From: Aquila chrysaetos chrysaetos
Lineage: Eukaryota > Chordata > Aves > Accipitriformes > Accipitridae
Direction: 5' to 3'
Assembly (NCBI RefSeq): GCF_900496995.4
Contig: NC_044014.1
Coordinates: 14,472,501 to 14,536,500 of the forward strand
Length of the DNA stretch: 64,000 bases
Shown piece by piece: positions 1 to 12,131 of the stretch. A program made the position numbers and the translations under genes. Positions within the stretch are counted from its first letter, which is position 1. Each line of letters opens with the position of its first letter. The notes under the pieces are model-generated. The model was not told the DNA's origin. It was given only the letters and a program-made list of their open reading frames with translations, and ran no database searches.

Positions 1-234
1 CACATTAGTATTGCGGTGAACTCCCAACTTACCCTTCCAAATGTGCACACATAGTCACTAAATGGGATGTTTTGGAATAAATTTTCAGGCCATATAAGCT
101 TTTGTTAAACTGTAGCGTTCGGACATAGTAATTAGTATGTCAGCTGACAGACCTATCCAAAGACTTATTTGCTATTCAGACTGTTTTACATTGCAAGAAC
201 CATGCTTCTGTGATCTCTGTTTGTTTTTTATGGC

Positions 235-335
235 AGTGCCTAAGGCCCAGCTGAGATCAGGGTCCTGTTGTGCCAGACATCTAGGCCTTGTCTCCAGAGA
301 ATGGATGTCTACATGAGGGACAGACAAAGGAAACA
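235..335 (+). mobile_element. Old amniote interspersed repeat fragment
   Basis: CAGCTGAGATCAGGGTCCTG followed by TTGTGCCAGACATCTAGG, then GGACAGACAAAGGAAAC, resembles a repeat very common in reptiles and present in birds (consensus of the type GAGATCAGGGCCCCATTGTG). I recognise it by memory only and do not assign a family. Confidence 0.5.
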
Positions 336-347
336 CTGTTTGGATTT

Positions 348-367
348 GGGGGGGGGGGGGGGGGGGG
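348..367 (+). repeat. G20 homopolymer
   Basis: Twenty consecutive G residues lie in an intron, followed by GGA-rich sequence. They could form a G-quadruplex on the + strand. The exact length is vulnerable to sequencing error. Confidence 0.85.
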
Positions 368-583
368 AGGGAAGTAACTAAGACTTGGAAATTGGGGAGG
401 GAAAAACTCCTCCCACAAAAAGAATGGGTCTGGTTCTCGGTTCTCTTACAGAGAACTCCCCAAAGCTAGGCCAGCTCCCCAGCAGCAGGACCATCTTGCG
501 GTGAACATGCAGCCTCTGTGCTCCATCACTGACCTTTCCCAAAATAAGAAGGGAAAACCAATGCATTTTGGGGGAAGAAGGGG

Positions 584-605
584 AAAAAAAAAAAAAAAAA
601 AAAAA
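584..605 (+). repeat. A22 homopolymer
   Basis: This poly-A tract lies in an intron, 220 bases after the G run. No target duplication or retrocopy body was recognised next to it. Confidence 0.85.
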
Positions 606-1911
606 GGCCACCAATCTGCCAAGTGTGAGATCCTGAAAAGTGCAAGGTTGCAAAATGCCTGAATTCAAGGTTTTCTATGATGTTAGCATCTATGATGTTC
701 CCCATCACAGTGATTGGGGATTAGCAGTTGCCTGTGCAAAGAAAGAAGGAGATATATGGAAAGTATAGCACTTGCAGCAGGGTCTGGCCAGGGGTGGTTA
801 CAGGCAGTCCAGCGTGTCCTCTTTTGGTAGCCTTGTATTGGGGAGAGGGAAGGGTTTAATCTTGCATGCACTCGTAGGGTAAGCTTTAGTGACTACTTGT
901 TGAAAAGATAAACACTACGCCTCTATATCATCTGTCTAACAGGTTTAGGTAATCCCTTACTGTGCTGCTTATTTATTTTAAATGGTGCTGTATTGTGTAA
1001 TGCATGTGTGTTTGTAATGGAGGGTCTGCAAATCTCAGCTTTTCGCCCAAGGACAGCATTACTCTTGCCCTTGTTTCATGGTTGATTTATTCCTAATGGA
1101 AAGGAATAAGCCTCACAATGGTATATTTGTCTTGTCTCAGCTCTGTGAAATGCGTGGAGATAGACAGCTCTTCTGTATCTCACATCATTAATTTGCCTTG
1201 CTAACCTTTAGCATCAGAAGATCAGTCTCACTGATTATTGCCAGCAAATCTGTGCTTTACTGCTTGCTCTGGCTTTGTTTGATTAAGCTTGAAGAGACAG
1301 AACAGAGTCAGAAGATGAAAATGTTTAAATATTGGGACTTTGACTTACTGCACATTTAATGGTGCCTTCCTGGATGCAGACTGGCAACTGAGGCTGCCGG
1401 CAACCCAGCCTTTCTCTGTGAAGAAGGTGTTAATAGGAATTTTGCTGTTGATGTTCCCATAGCTGCAGGGAAATCACATGCTTACTACCATGTAGCAAAA
1501 ACCCTGCAAAGATGCTTGAGCAAAGTGTGTAGCCTTCTTATCCAGAGGCTAAGCCAGAATGAGTAGAAAAAAGTGCTTAGTTACCTGGCCGTGTGCAGAG
1601 TATTTTTTGTAATGTAAGAGGAGTGCTTTTTTTTGTTGAGGGGGGAAAATAAGCATCTTAACAGAGGTTTTTGCCTCAGTAACTTTCTTATATTTATCTT
1701 CTCTTCTTATGATGCTGATGCACCTTTTTGTTAGAGCTGGATGGAACCAGATAGCCTGCTAAGTCCCAGTTTTGCTTTTTTGAAGTCTATGTGGATGAGC
1801 TCAGTTTCCCCCTTCCTAAAGGTGAATGTCCCCTTCTGTTTCCACCTGCACAGGCAATTCTCACTGTCTGGGTCTTCATGATGGATAAAGGTAAAAGGCA
1901 AATCTTTTCCC

Positions 1912-1929
1912 TTTTTTTTTTTTTTTTTT
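1912..1929 (+). repeat. Poly-T tract (18 T)
   Basis: This T homopolymer continues into pyrimidine-rich sequence (CCCCTTCTTCTTTTAG) and looks like a splice acceptor on the + strand. The following sequence is not a recognised exon. Confidence 0.8.
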
Positions 1930-2659
1930 CCCCTTCTTCTTTTAGTTTTCTATAATCTGCTCAAAATAGGGCCAGCTCAGCTTCCTGCTGAACAAAATAT
2001 AGTAACAAGTCTGTAAGCTTCTAAATTTTAGAGAAGCCTGGAAAAACCCTTCAGAAAATACTGAATTGGGTTTGTAATCTCTTCTGGGGAGTGTCGATGA
2101 TACTACTTGTCCATGTATGTCCTTGTTCAATACAATGTAGTTCATTAATTGGCAGCCTGCTAACGCACCGGCTGCTCTTGTAGCCTGCTATTCATCACTC
2201 TGGTACTCATTTCCGAAGCTGTCATTTCCTGCAGCCTTGTGCAGGCAGCTCTTTGAGGCTTAGCTCCCAGGGTCACTGCAGAAACGTGGCTTGAATGGAG
2301 CTCAGGAGAAAAGCAATGAAGCCGTGTCAGAGGGAGAGCAGAGTGTTCGGTTTGGCTTACATCAGTATTTGTGATAACGTACCATCTGGGCTACAATCTT
2401 GCCAGATCTAGCTAATAAATAGAGCTGGATAGAAGTTGTATTTGGACGGCAGAGCTTCAAGGAACAGGCAGGATATGGAAATGGAAATTTGTGAGACAGT
2501 TATCTGAGCGCTGCAGAGTGGTGCTGGTCTGCACACTGTGCTGGGCACTGGCAAACCAAGGTGTCTCAGTTCCTTTAGCAGGAGTATCGTGGTTCAGAAG
2601 GATCCCATAAAAGCTGTTTGTAAAAGGCAGCATTTTTAATCTGGTGACTCAGCTGTGCT

Positions 2660-2967
2660 TCAAACTGAACTAATATCACTGTTTGGTTGCTTTATCCTCT
2701 GATTTCTCATGGATATAGTGCAGCCTTTGTTCCTTGCTTCAAGCTCTTGTCCAATGTTGCTGTGTTCTGTCCTGAGGTAACTGAAGACTGCCTCAGAGGT
2801 AGCAGATGTATTTTTGACTGAAATATGGGATTCCTGTATGACTTTGACTTTAGCACCTGGAGTGCTGTTTGGTACTCTGCTAGGATTGTTCCTAGTCCAT
2901 GGAGTCTCTTTTTCCTGATTCTGTGTGGTTTTGAGGATTTCCCAGTAAGCAACTGACACCACGTTCT
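2660..2967 (-). other. Second exon-like open frame, antisense in same intron
   Basis: On the - strand a pyrimidine-containing acceptor (TTCTTATTCTGAAGTCTGTAG, AG at 2968-2969) is followed by an uninterrupted frame of about 101 codons to a stop at 2660. It includes YWEILKTTQNQEKETPW and SEAVFSYLRTEHSNIGQELE. First codon positions are about two-thirds purine, which is mildly coding-like, but the strand is A-rich overall. It lies 1.6 kb downstream of the frame at 4583-5039 on the same strand and could belong to the same transcript. No homology is recognised. Confidence 0.22.
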
Positions 2968-4582
2968 CTACAGACTTCAGAATAAGAAATTAAAACAAAA
3001 GCGACTTTTGTCAATCTGTGCAGGAAGTAAATATTGGTTATTCTCTGCTGCCTCTGAAGGCCGTTTCCTATCAGCTGGGGCTGGGGGTCTGTAACTTCTT
3101 TAAACCACTAGGAAGTAATTTGTAATCTTTGGACAAGATTACCATGAGGCCCATTTGAAAGCTTATTCATGTTTTCCTAAAGAAAGCTTGGACACAAAAT
3201 GTGTTTGCTTTAAGATTAAGTCCTGTGAATGTAAAGGAAATTACTTGTGAGCTTGACTGTTGCACCCTGTTGGCTGACCGCAGAAAACACAACCCCACAA
3301 CTGGTAATGACTAATAGAGAGTCTCAGTTGGCTCCTAGGGCTGAGCTCTCCATGCCCCGTGGGGCATAAAGCCATCTGTTTGCATGCCTTTACTATAGTC
3401 AGTTGTTCATGGCTCTGGAAAATCTGCTGCAGGAACTGGCTGCGCTGGCGTAGCCTTTCTGAAGGCAGTGGATTACTCATCTGCTGCCACGGGCTGGGTT
3501 TGCCCACCTGATTTCTGTACGTTCTGCGCTGTGTGCTGGAGTCCATGCCCCAGCCAAACCCACTTGTGGTTGGGAGCTCCTGTAAATACTGATTTATGTA
3601 AACATGGTACCTATAGTATCACTTTGACAAGTTCATTAAAACCTCAGATCTATAGATTTCAACCTTTAAATGATGGGCTGCTGGAGAGGAGGGGGGGGGG
3701 GGGCAGGCTTTAAGGAGGGTTGGAGATAGATTTATTCCTTAACTTTCCTACTTGAGCTACATCTTCCTAACAGTAGAAACACTAAAGGAGATAGAGGACA
3801 GAAGGCCTTTTGGAAGTCGATGAAAGACTCTGGGCTGTAACTGAACATGGAGGAAGGAAAGTGCCCCTTGAACTTCCATGATCAGGGAAGCTGTACTGAA
3901 AGACACTAGCAGCAGTCAGTATCCTCACTGGTCAACTTCTGGGACCTACTGAAGTAAAGAAAACTTTGGTGGAAGGGAAAGAAGAAAGGAAGATACTGTC
4001 CAGTACCACTTGTTGCCCATAAATCTATCACTTTCCAAGAGAAAAAAAAATTGCAAGAAAACATGAAAATTGTTATGTAGTGCAATCAGAACTTGAGGTC
4101 AGATAGGAAATCCTGTTTCCAAACAGATCAGATGAAAAAAAGAAAACGTGTGATCAGTAAACAGGTTTTTTCTGTAATAACTGAGTTGGTACTGTGGCTT
4201 GGATGGCACGACTACGTTGGCCAGTATACCAGTGCAAGTCAGTAACCTCTTGAAAGCCAGTGGACTATGGGTGGACCTTGTTCTACTCCAATTATTGTAC
4301 AGTACTCGGCATTCACAGGCTAGCAGCTGCAGCCAGGCTGCTTGCACAATATAATGTGCCCACCTAAAGATAGCTTTGTTCCTTGTCGTGATTGATGAGA
4401 TATTTCCTATGAGTAAAGCACTCCCTCTCTTAGTTTCTTTTGTTCCTATACTGAACAAAGGCTGCGAGCCGCAAACATGTTGGGCTATGTGGAATGCAGC
4501 TCACATTGCAGAGACAGTTTCACCATTAGGTATTCTTGAAATCAAGTAAAGCAGGAAGGGAAAGATTATTTTAAATTTATTT

Positions 4583-5039
4583 TTAGAAGGCATTAGGATG
4601 TTTGAGCCTTGGCAAACCTTTTTTTGCAACTTCTTGGGTGCTGACTGGCCTGTAGAACCGGCTGACTTCATTGCTTTGTGGATCCCCTAATTTCAGTGGT
4701 CTGGGGATGCTGGGCAACACCTTGGGCTTGTTGGCTGTGTGTGTTTTGGAGTTGGCCATGGGCAGGCTCAGCAAGTGGTGCTTTCCTCTGCTGCTGTCTT
4801 GGGGATCCCAGGGTACTTGACAGTTTAGGGGAAGCTGGTGACCTGGAGTGTGATGGGACTTGATCTGGGATTTACAGGCAATGTCCAAGACTTTTCCATA
4901 GCTGTTAATGTAATAGGTAGTGCATTTACTCCCTTGCTTTAAGGACACAACTTGTGTAATTTGTACTGGATTATATGATGGCTTTGTGGATGTACATGCC
5001 AATTCTTGAAAACGTGTTTGGCAGATTCCTTCATTCCAG
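4583..5039 (-). other. Exon-like open frame, antisense in SH3PXD2A intron
   Basis: On the - strand a possible acceptor (GTATTGACACAG, AG at 5040-5041) is followed by an open frame of about 151 codons, starting WNEGICQTRFQELACTSTKP and ending PRLKHPNAF with a stop at 4583-4585. An AATAAA on the same strand lies at 4576-4581. The translation has mixed, non-repetitive composition with many K, S, P and N residues and no low-complexity runs, and looks more protein-like than the other intronic frames. I recognise no domain. It could be the last exon of an unknown antisense gene, a retrocopy fragment, or chance. About seven frames of at least 139 codons are expected by chance in 64 kb, so length alone proves nothing. 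Confidence 0.25.
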
Positions 5040-5214
5040 CTGTGTCAATACACAAATCTGAGGTCCTTTTTTTAAACAGGGAGGGGAAGCCCCTGGGTAA
5101 CAATTGGGCCATAGCAAATAGCTGCAGATAGAGCACTTAGAGTTTGTAACTACCAGTTTGTATTATCAGAACCCAAAGATAAAGTGTGCTTTACTTAACT
5201 CCATGCACATGGCG

Positions 5215-5234
5215 TGTGCGCACACACACACACA
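5215..5234. repeat. Short (CA)n microsatellite
   Basis: GTGTGCGCACACACACACAC is a short alternating purine-pyrimidine run that could form Z-DNA. It lies in an intron. Confidence 0.8.
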
Positions 5235-8200
5235 AAAAGTCACAATGGTAGTAAGAGACAAATACATAAGCGTTTTGCCAAATGTGCACCTCTGGAAGGC
5301 TTGTCACCTACTAGCTTATAAGATTTGAAGAAATCCAGTACTGTGGTATTTCCTAGTTGTCTAATACTCTGAATATCCATCGTCTCTGCTAGTGATGTAA
5401 CCCATAAAGTATTAGAGCTGAGTTGTATATTATCCAGTTTTCTCTTTTCCCATGAACTTTTCCCATGTTCTGAACACTTCTACTTTTTCCAGAAGTATGA
5501 GGAAACATGGTTCCAATCCCACTAGAAGACATGGGTAATATGTATTTGAATGCAGAGGTCAGGGTGTGAATTTCCACGTATATGCGTGTGTGTTTGTGCA
5601 TATAATGTGATGTGAAACCAATCCAAGCAAGCTAGATGTTTAAGCCAGAATCTGAGACGCACATTGGGACTCTGTATCGAGCACTTATGTACACACCTAG
5701 TCAGCTGCCTTTGGTCCAGGAAAAAACCTGTGGCAGCAATAACTAGGATATTTATTCACATGTAGTAGGCCCTCTGTGCCAGCCAGCTTTGCAACCATAG
5801 GAAGTGGAGTACAGCAGCAAAGGGATATGCCGACAGCACAGCTGAGAAGTCTCCATCTACCAATGCCACAAGATTAGTAGTAGAGGTTGGAGGAACAAGA
5901 CAGACTGGAAGGATTAGGATAGCAAATCCATAACCATATAGAGTTGAAACAACTGGTTACCTTAATAGCCAGTTATTGCAGGAAAGAACTCTATTCTCTC
6001 CCTCATATGTTACAGCACCCAGACTCTGGGATTCACTTCTATTTTCCTTGAACTCAGTAACGTAACACTTAAAGCAGTGCAAGGAATGCAACTCCTTGTG
6101 CTGCTGCTGAGTCCTAAGTATTGGCAGTACTTGGTACCTAGAGTGCAACCACTGTAGCTGCAAGCAAGGTAACAACCTTCGCTCTTGCCTGTGAGAGCAG
6201 TCAGGCACAGACGTTTAGGGTTGCAACACTTTGCAAAATGAGGCTCCTGTGGAAAGTGGGGTTGCCCATGCGAACCATGCTCCTAGCATGTAGCTCTAGG
6301 ACATTAACTGACTGGAAGGATCATGACACGTGGCTGAGCTGGAATCCTAATGTGTGGCCCAATCTGCTTTGGGTATGGCATGTGAAGGGCTGTGAACCTG
6401 TGCTGTGCATCTTAATTGTGTTCAAGTAGGATGTCTGCCACAAGCACATCTGTCTTCCTTGAGCATGCCTCTGAGCCCCACTTCCATCTTTATAACGAGA
6501 CAAACATTGCTTTGTGGTTGAGTGGTGGCTGTAGTGAAGTCTGCAGTGCACACAGGCTGGGAAACGTTATGTGTTTAAAGATGAAAGCTGCCTTTAATAT
6601 TTCACCAACTTTAATAATTCATCCTGAGAAAACAGCCTTAGTCTGCTGTGCAGTGACTCACACACAGACTTCTGTACCCCAAACTATAGTCAGCGCCATG
6701 CTAGGAAGACCTCTTGCATGTATCTCTGTATTTAAAAGAAAGATGCCTCTTCTGTGAATTGTTAAGGACAAAACACGCAGAAATCAGTCACTGGCCTTCA
6801 TATGAATTCAGTGCTTTCAACCCAGCGCCTTTGCCAAGCGTGTGGGACTGAAGGAGCCTATTACAGAGAGGAGAGCCAGCGTGTACAGTGATAGCGTCTA
6901 ACAGCGTACAGGCACTGTAGTGAATTTTTAGGAAGTGGGTGTAAGAACATGCTTACTGCAGAGAATCCCTCTTGCAAAATGCTGCTTCTGGTGCCTTTAC
7001 ATTTCTGCTTCTGCATCTTCTTTGGAGGTCTGTCTGAGGCAATTATGACTGACTTCCCTATGTATCAAATATACATGTACCGTGTGGCAAGAGCTCTAGA
7101 GGGGTGAAAAAAGCAAGCACGTTCATCTGCACAGCAATACTCTTACCTTAGCTGTTTTTTAATGATCAGATCACATCTTTGAAAGAAAGTAATCAGCTGT
7201 TGGCACGAAAAGGTCTGTGTGTCAGGTCTGGAAGTGACCTGATTGCATCTAGTACCGCTTTGTAGGACAATTTAAGTTGCTGGATCAGAAAAAAACCCTC
7301 AAGAGAGAGTTCCAAGGCAAAAGGACTTAAAAGGGAGCAGCTCTCTGAAGCCCAAAACGCGCATGTCAGATGTACCAGACTGCTGCTTGAGTGGGATTTT
7401 TCCAAAACTCTTGAGAGGTGGAGTGTTATTTAAGTATTTGTTTAGAAGAATGTGTAGTCTACTCATGCAGGAGAGATTCCCATTCCCTTTTACAGTGGTG
7501 CTGTCCTTCTTGTTTACTTTAGTTAAGCTCATAAATTGACAATCAAGTCTAAAGAGAAGTTAATGGCTTAAGGGAGAATTAGAAACCAATGTTCAGCATG
7601 ATCCTCCAATTTTTTTATTTTTTTTTTAAAAGTGATTTGTAGCATCTTATGATTAGGCAGACTTCAACAGGAATAGCTAATTTTTCCTGGTGGTGTGGAG
7701 AAAGGGACGACATTGAAGCATGGATGGGTGAGGACGCATGTATACATTAGCAAAACTTGCATAAAAGGTAGTCCTTTAACTATGTTCTAGTAGTTTCCCA
7801 TGGTGTGGGTTGTGGGTAACACTTAGCTTAATTCTTTTGCTTTTTCAAAGCCTTTCTGGGAGAGGACTGGGAATACAATTAAAAGCAAGAACACGATCTT
7901 TAGAATCACAGTATTTTTGTCATTTATTCACTCTCCAGTGTGACCAATCTATTTTGCAGTCATCATCTTGCAGTGTGTATGTATGCGTGGCAAGTGGAAC
8001 CTTTCATCTCTTGGTAACTGTTGTAGCTCCATGCTGAAAATGCCTGAGAGTTATCAGAGCCTAGATGGACTCTGCGAGTGTAGAGTCATCTTGGCTATTG
8101 CAGCTAGGGATGCTGACAGATGCCAACCAAAGGGTCAACAGATGTGAGGAGAAAATTGCACTCCTACCTTAAAAATTCATATTCCTGGATTAGTATTAAG

Positions 8201-10157
8201 GCAGGATTTGGAGTAATGCAGCAAAGCTCAAGCTGAGCTTGGTCTGGTTGCAGTGGCTACAACTCCCTGTGAGCCTTCTGTGAGGCTTAAACTCCCTTTG
8301 AATCCTCGTCAGGGATGAGGATAGATGAGTCTCAGTCTAGACATCCATGCCACATCAGCTTTAGAGTTGTGTTTTGATGCCTGAGAGATAGGGGCATCTG
8401 TAAGGGTTAACTCAAGCTGTAAAGCACTGCCTAATTTTTACAGATGGTGTGAGTGCAAGAGCGAACCTCAGACTGGCTTGGCAGTGCACAGAGATAACTT
8501 TACATAATTCCCTGCAGATGTTGCTGCAGAATGGTTTTAATAATGAATCGTGAAGTCGAGCTCGACTCCAGCATAGAGGGAGAACTCAAAATAAATGCAA
8601 TGTTTTGTTCCGTGTTTCAAAAGCAAGTTTTCTAACAACGTTTCTGTGATGCTCTGGGTTGGGAAAGATGGCAGGGGAGGGGACAAGAGATGGTTTGCAC
8701 CATTACAGCCCTGACTTTCTGCAAACAAAGGCCAGTCTGGCTAATTTGTCTGCAAACCATGAACCCCCATTAACCTGGGGGTGGGGGGAAAAGGGTGGTA
8801 GGACCAAATGGCAGCTGCCCTAATGCTTCTAATGATGGGATGGTGCAGAGCAAGTACTTCACGATCAGCTGGGCAGAGTTCTGCAGTTCTGGGCTGTCAT
8901 GCATGGACAGCGTTGTGGAACTTGTCTGTGCTTCAGCCATTTTCTGCTAGGAGTTTGTCAATTCTTGCACTATGCTGTAATTTCCTTTCTGTAGGGTTAT
9001 GGCTTAGATGTGCCATCATAATTCAGATTTTCGCCTCACAAGGAGCGAGTTGCCTCTGCAATGTCTGCTCAGCCACTCTAACACCCTGCACATCTTGCTT
9101 GTGAGCATCCGTTTTTGACTTCTGTGCTGCCGGGGGGTGCTGCTTGGAAGTTTCTCAGGCTTCTCAGTTGTTCAGGCTGTTTAAGTAAAACATACTTTTT
9201 TTTCTGTGGACATGCTACTCCAATGAGCTGCATTAAAGCCCTTCTTTTGTCCTTCTGAGAAGCAAGCTTGAAATGGGAGAAGAGAATTTCGCCGCGGGGG
9301 CTGGTTTTCTCTGAAGCTGGACAGATACTGCTGATTTCTCAGTAGTTGTGGAGGTTTCTCGTTTATGCTTTACCCTTGCACATAGTTTATAAAGGAAATC
9401 TTTAGAAAGAAATTATAACTTTTATGAGCTCTGTGGTGATTAGGAGCTTTAACCTTAGTGATGGCTTGAAGAATCAAAGCAGCTTAAAACCTCACTTAGG
9501 CTGTTATATGCCCTGTCTGCATGTTGCAATGGATTTGGTTGAGTTACTTGACTGTAACCTACCTCAAATGTGACTTGACCTCCAACTGGTATGTGGGAGC
9601 CTGTTCATAAGATCAGTGAGTCGTGAGGTTTCCCTGCTGAGGCCTTTCAGGAGCTGGGAATGGCAGTAAGGAGGCACGGTGGTATGGGGGATGCATGTGT
9701 ATGCACCCCTGCCGTGGGGTGAGGGGTTGCCTTTTAGCAGGGAGCCCTGTTTAGATGGATGGAGGCTCAGCTACCCTATGACACCAAACACAAGACGTTG
9801 AACTGAGCTCAAAGGCCACGATGCAGCTCAGTGAGCCAAACCGGAGGAGCTGTATTGTGAAATGGGCTAGCACTGGGTCGGCGTCAAGGCTGTGTGATCC
9901 AGCCCTCCAAAGACCAGGCTTTACCATGGTTTGAATTTGGCCCAAGCACACATTTTTAAGTGTAGGCAAGTCCTTTTTGTGCAATTCTGTTTAATTTCTT
10001 TCTGAGGAAGAGTTTGCATAAACTATTCCAGTCTAATTGATAGCAGCTGAAAGCCAGCTTCTGACATTTTGTGCCTAATTATAAGTGTATGTTAAACAGC
10101 GTTTGCTACCCATGTCGATATGTTGCTAGTAAAATAAGGAACAACCATGAAGATGGA

Positions 10158-10230
10158 CTTGGCAGTGTTAGGTTAACGGTTGGACTTGATGATCTTAAAG
10201 GTCTTTTCCAACCTAAATGGTTCTATGATG
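10158..10230 (+). mobile_element. CR1 LINE 3' end (short fragment)
   Basis: This is the typical CR1 tail: GGCAGTGTTAGGTTAACGGT, then TGGACTTGATGATCTTAAAG, GTCTTTTCCAACCTAAATGG and TTCTATGATG. Only about 75 bases are present, which is a normal 5'-truncated insertion. CR1 is the dominant LINE of birds and other sauropsids. The sequence is close to intact and therefore moderately young. Confidence 0.9.
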
Positions 10231-12017
10231 TTTTTTTGAAACGGTCTGGCAGATCCTGCGTGTTTGCTGCTGTGGGCTTCGTGGCAGGAGAATTCACCTC
10301 CTGCTGAGGGGGAATAACTAAATTTAAACTTTCCAACCATGAGCCTTGTGAAGCAAAGTTTCCAAACCTCTGCTGGGCCAGAAAATGGAAAGCCATGTCT
10401 GAGTTTTGAGAGTAAATAAATAGAGCTACCTAGCAGCTGTGCAGTGGCAAGTGAGGGGTTTGTCCCCTGGGGCACATTGTCTCCCAGCCACAGGCCCAAG
10501 GGAGGAAAACGAGGGTTTGTAACTACTGTCCTCTTGTAAAATCTTCCGTGACAGGATTTGGAACAAACTTGGGTGACTTTTAGCATAAACACTTGAGCAT
10601 TGTTTCAGCTGGTTTCTTTGTTTTTCTTTAAAGAAAGTTGCGTGTTGCATGATGGCAGAGCCCAGTGAAGACTCCCTTCCCCTTGCCAGGCCCAGGGCTG
10701 CGGCCTCCCAGCTATGGGACGGCTGTGTGGCCGTCACACAACTTAGGGCTTTGCCCCACCATAAATTAACTAGTCTTTGTGCCCTGTCTATTTACAGACC
10801 AAGCTGGCTCATACCTGCCTTTGCTCATCACAGGCAGGCTTGGGAGTCTCCTGTGAAATCAGTTGGGTTTATGACAGCCGTTAAAGTCTGTAAACTGTTT
10901 TGAGGTGCATGTACAGAAATAGCTATTTTCTCAACTCCCTTTGGGGGAGGCTGAAAGACTGGGGTTGAACAATAGTTCACATTGTCTTGAGAAAGCAACT
11001 TGCATTTTGGGGGGAGACTGGGAGATTGTAGAAAGCAACAGAACTGTTTTACCTGCTTGGCTTTTTATTGTCCTGTATCTTAACTCTGACCTTACCTGAA
11101 TGGAGCAGAATCTAGTTGTGCTCATAACCAAGAGCAGCAAGCTCTTGGGTGAGTGATTCTACATCAAAACCAGTGGAGGATCAATGTAGCCAAGCAAGAA
11201 AAGAGGCAAGGATAGTTACGGTTGGGATGTATTTAACCATGAGATGGCTCACCTATAATTTTATTCATCCATCCATGGATGTGCCCTGAAGTTATATACC
11301 TATAGTTGGTGAATACTCAACGCTTTTGTAGATAGTGGTAGAAACTTGGATGTTCAGGCGGGAAGGCAAATAACTGGTGCCTATGGCCTGAAGTCACATT
11401 TCAGTTAGCTTTTCTCTCTTATTTCTGTTCTATGCAGTACCTTCCAGCTTCCCAGGGCATTGAATTCAGGTCATGTTTGTTAAATACCGGCTGTGGTGAC
11501 AAGTGCAATTGAAGCAATTACTATTTTGTGTCCTGTTCTGAAATCTGTGCCCTTCTACTAAAGTCTTTCCTATTTCCATCTTTTGATTTCCGTGATACCT
11601 CGTAGTAGGATTTGGGAAATGTTTGTGCTATTTCCCATACATTCACATATGCATATATACACATACAAAGTGTTTTGATACTGTAGATGTACATGTTGCA
11701 AGACTTGTTTTGAGAAACTGAATTGGAGAACTCAAATCAGAGCTGTCATGGATAGACTTCAGGTTTCTTAAAATAAACTGATGCTTGTTCCATTGCAACC
11801 TTTTTTACATGAGGCCTGCCTGCATACTTGTTTACCACTGTGAGAGTATCTGATAGAAATGGTATAATAGGACTAAACCCCCTCTCCTTCTAGGAGGCTG
11901 CTGGATAACTCAAACCTGCACCAAAGCTGCTGATGCTGTGCTGCCTTCTCAGTAGCATCTTGCTATTCTTGCTCCTCTTAATGTTGACTGAGCAACTTCT
12001 TTTACTTCTTTTTGTAG

Positions 12018-12131
12018 GCTGGTGGTTTGTGAGCACAGCAGAGGAGCAAGGCTGGGTCCCTGCTACGTACTTGGAATCCCAAAATGGAACCAGAGATGAC
12101 TCTGACATCAACACATCCAAACTTGGGGAAG
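12018..12131 (+). CDS. SH3PXD2A: SH3PXD2A coding exon: end of SH3 domain 1
   Basis: This 114-base exon follows a pyrimidine-rich acceptor ending TTTTTGTAG and ends at a GTATG donor. It starts in phase with two bases of a glycine codon, then reads [19 protein letters not shown], which is the second half of an SH3 domain: the conserved Trp pair, then the GWVPATYL strand with the binding-surface Pro and Tyr. The tail ([13 protein letters not shown]) matches the linker after SH3-1 in vertebrate TKS5. It also resembles the paralogue SH3PXD2B, but [13 protein letters not shown] is the A-type linker as I recall it. TKS5 is a Src-substrate scaffold for podosomes and invadopodia; SH3-1 and SH3-2 bind p47phox-type and other proline-rich partners. 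The exon ends in phase 1. Confidence 0.93.

Larger units (their letters stand above)
1..12017 (+). other. SH3PXD2A: SH3PXD2A intron (5' end outside window)
   Basis: This is non-coding sequence up to the splice acceptor at 12016-12017. I searched it for the upstream exon that should carry the start of SH3 domain 1 (an EQYVVV-type motif running to the conserved ESG before GWWF) and did not find it. The intron is therefore more than 12 kb long. It holds a 20-base G run, poly-A and poly-T runs, a short CA repeat, an old amniote repeat near 235-335, and a CR1 tail at 10158-10230. Two exon-like open frames on the opposite strand (2660-2967 and 4583-5039) are described separately. I see no other supported gene. 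Confidence 0.75.
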
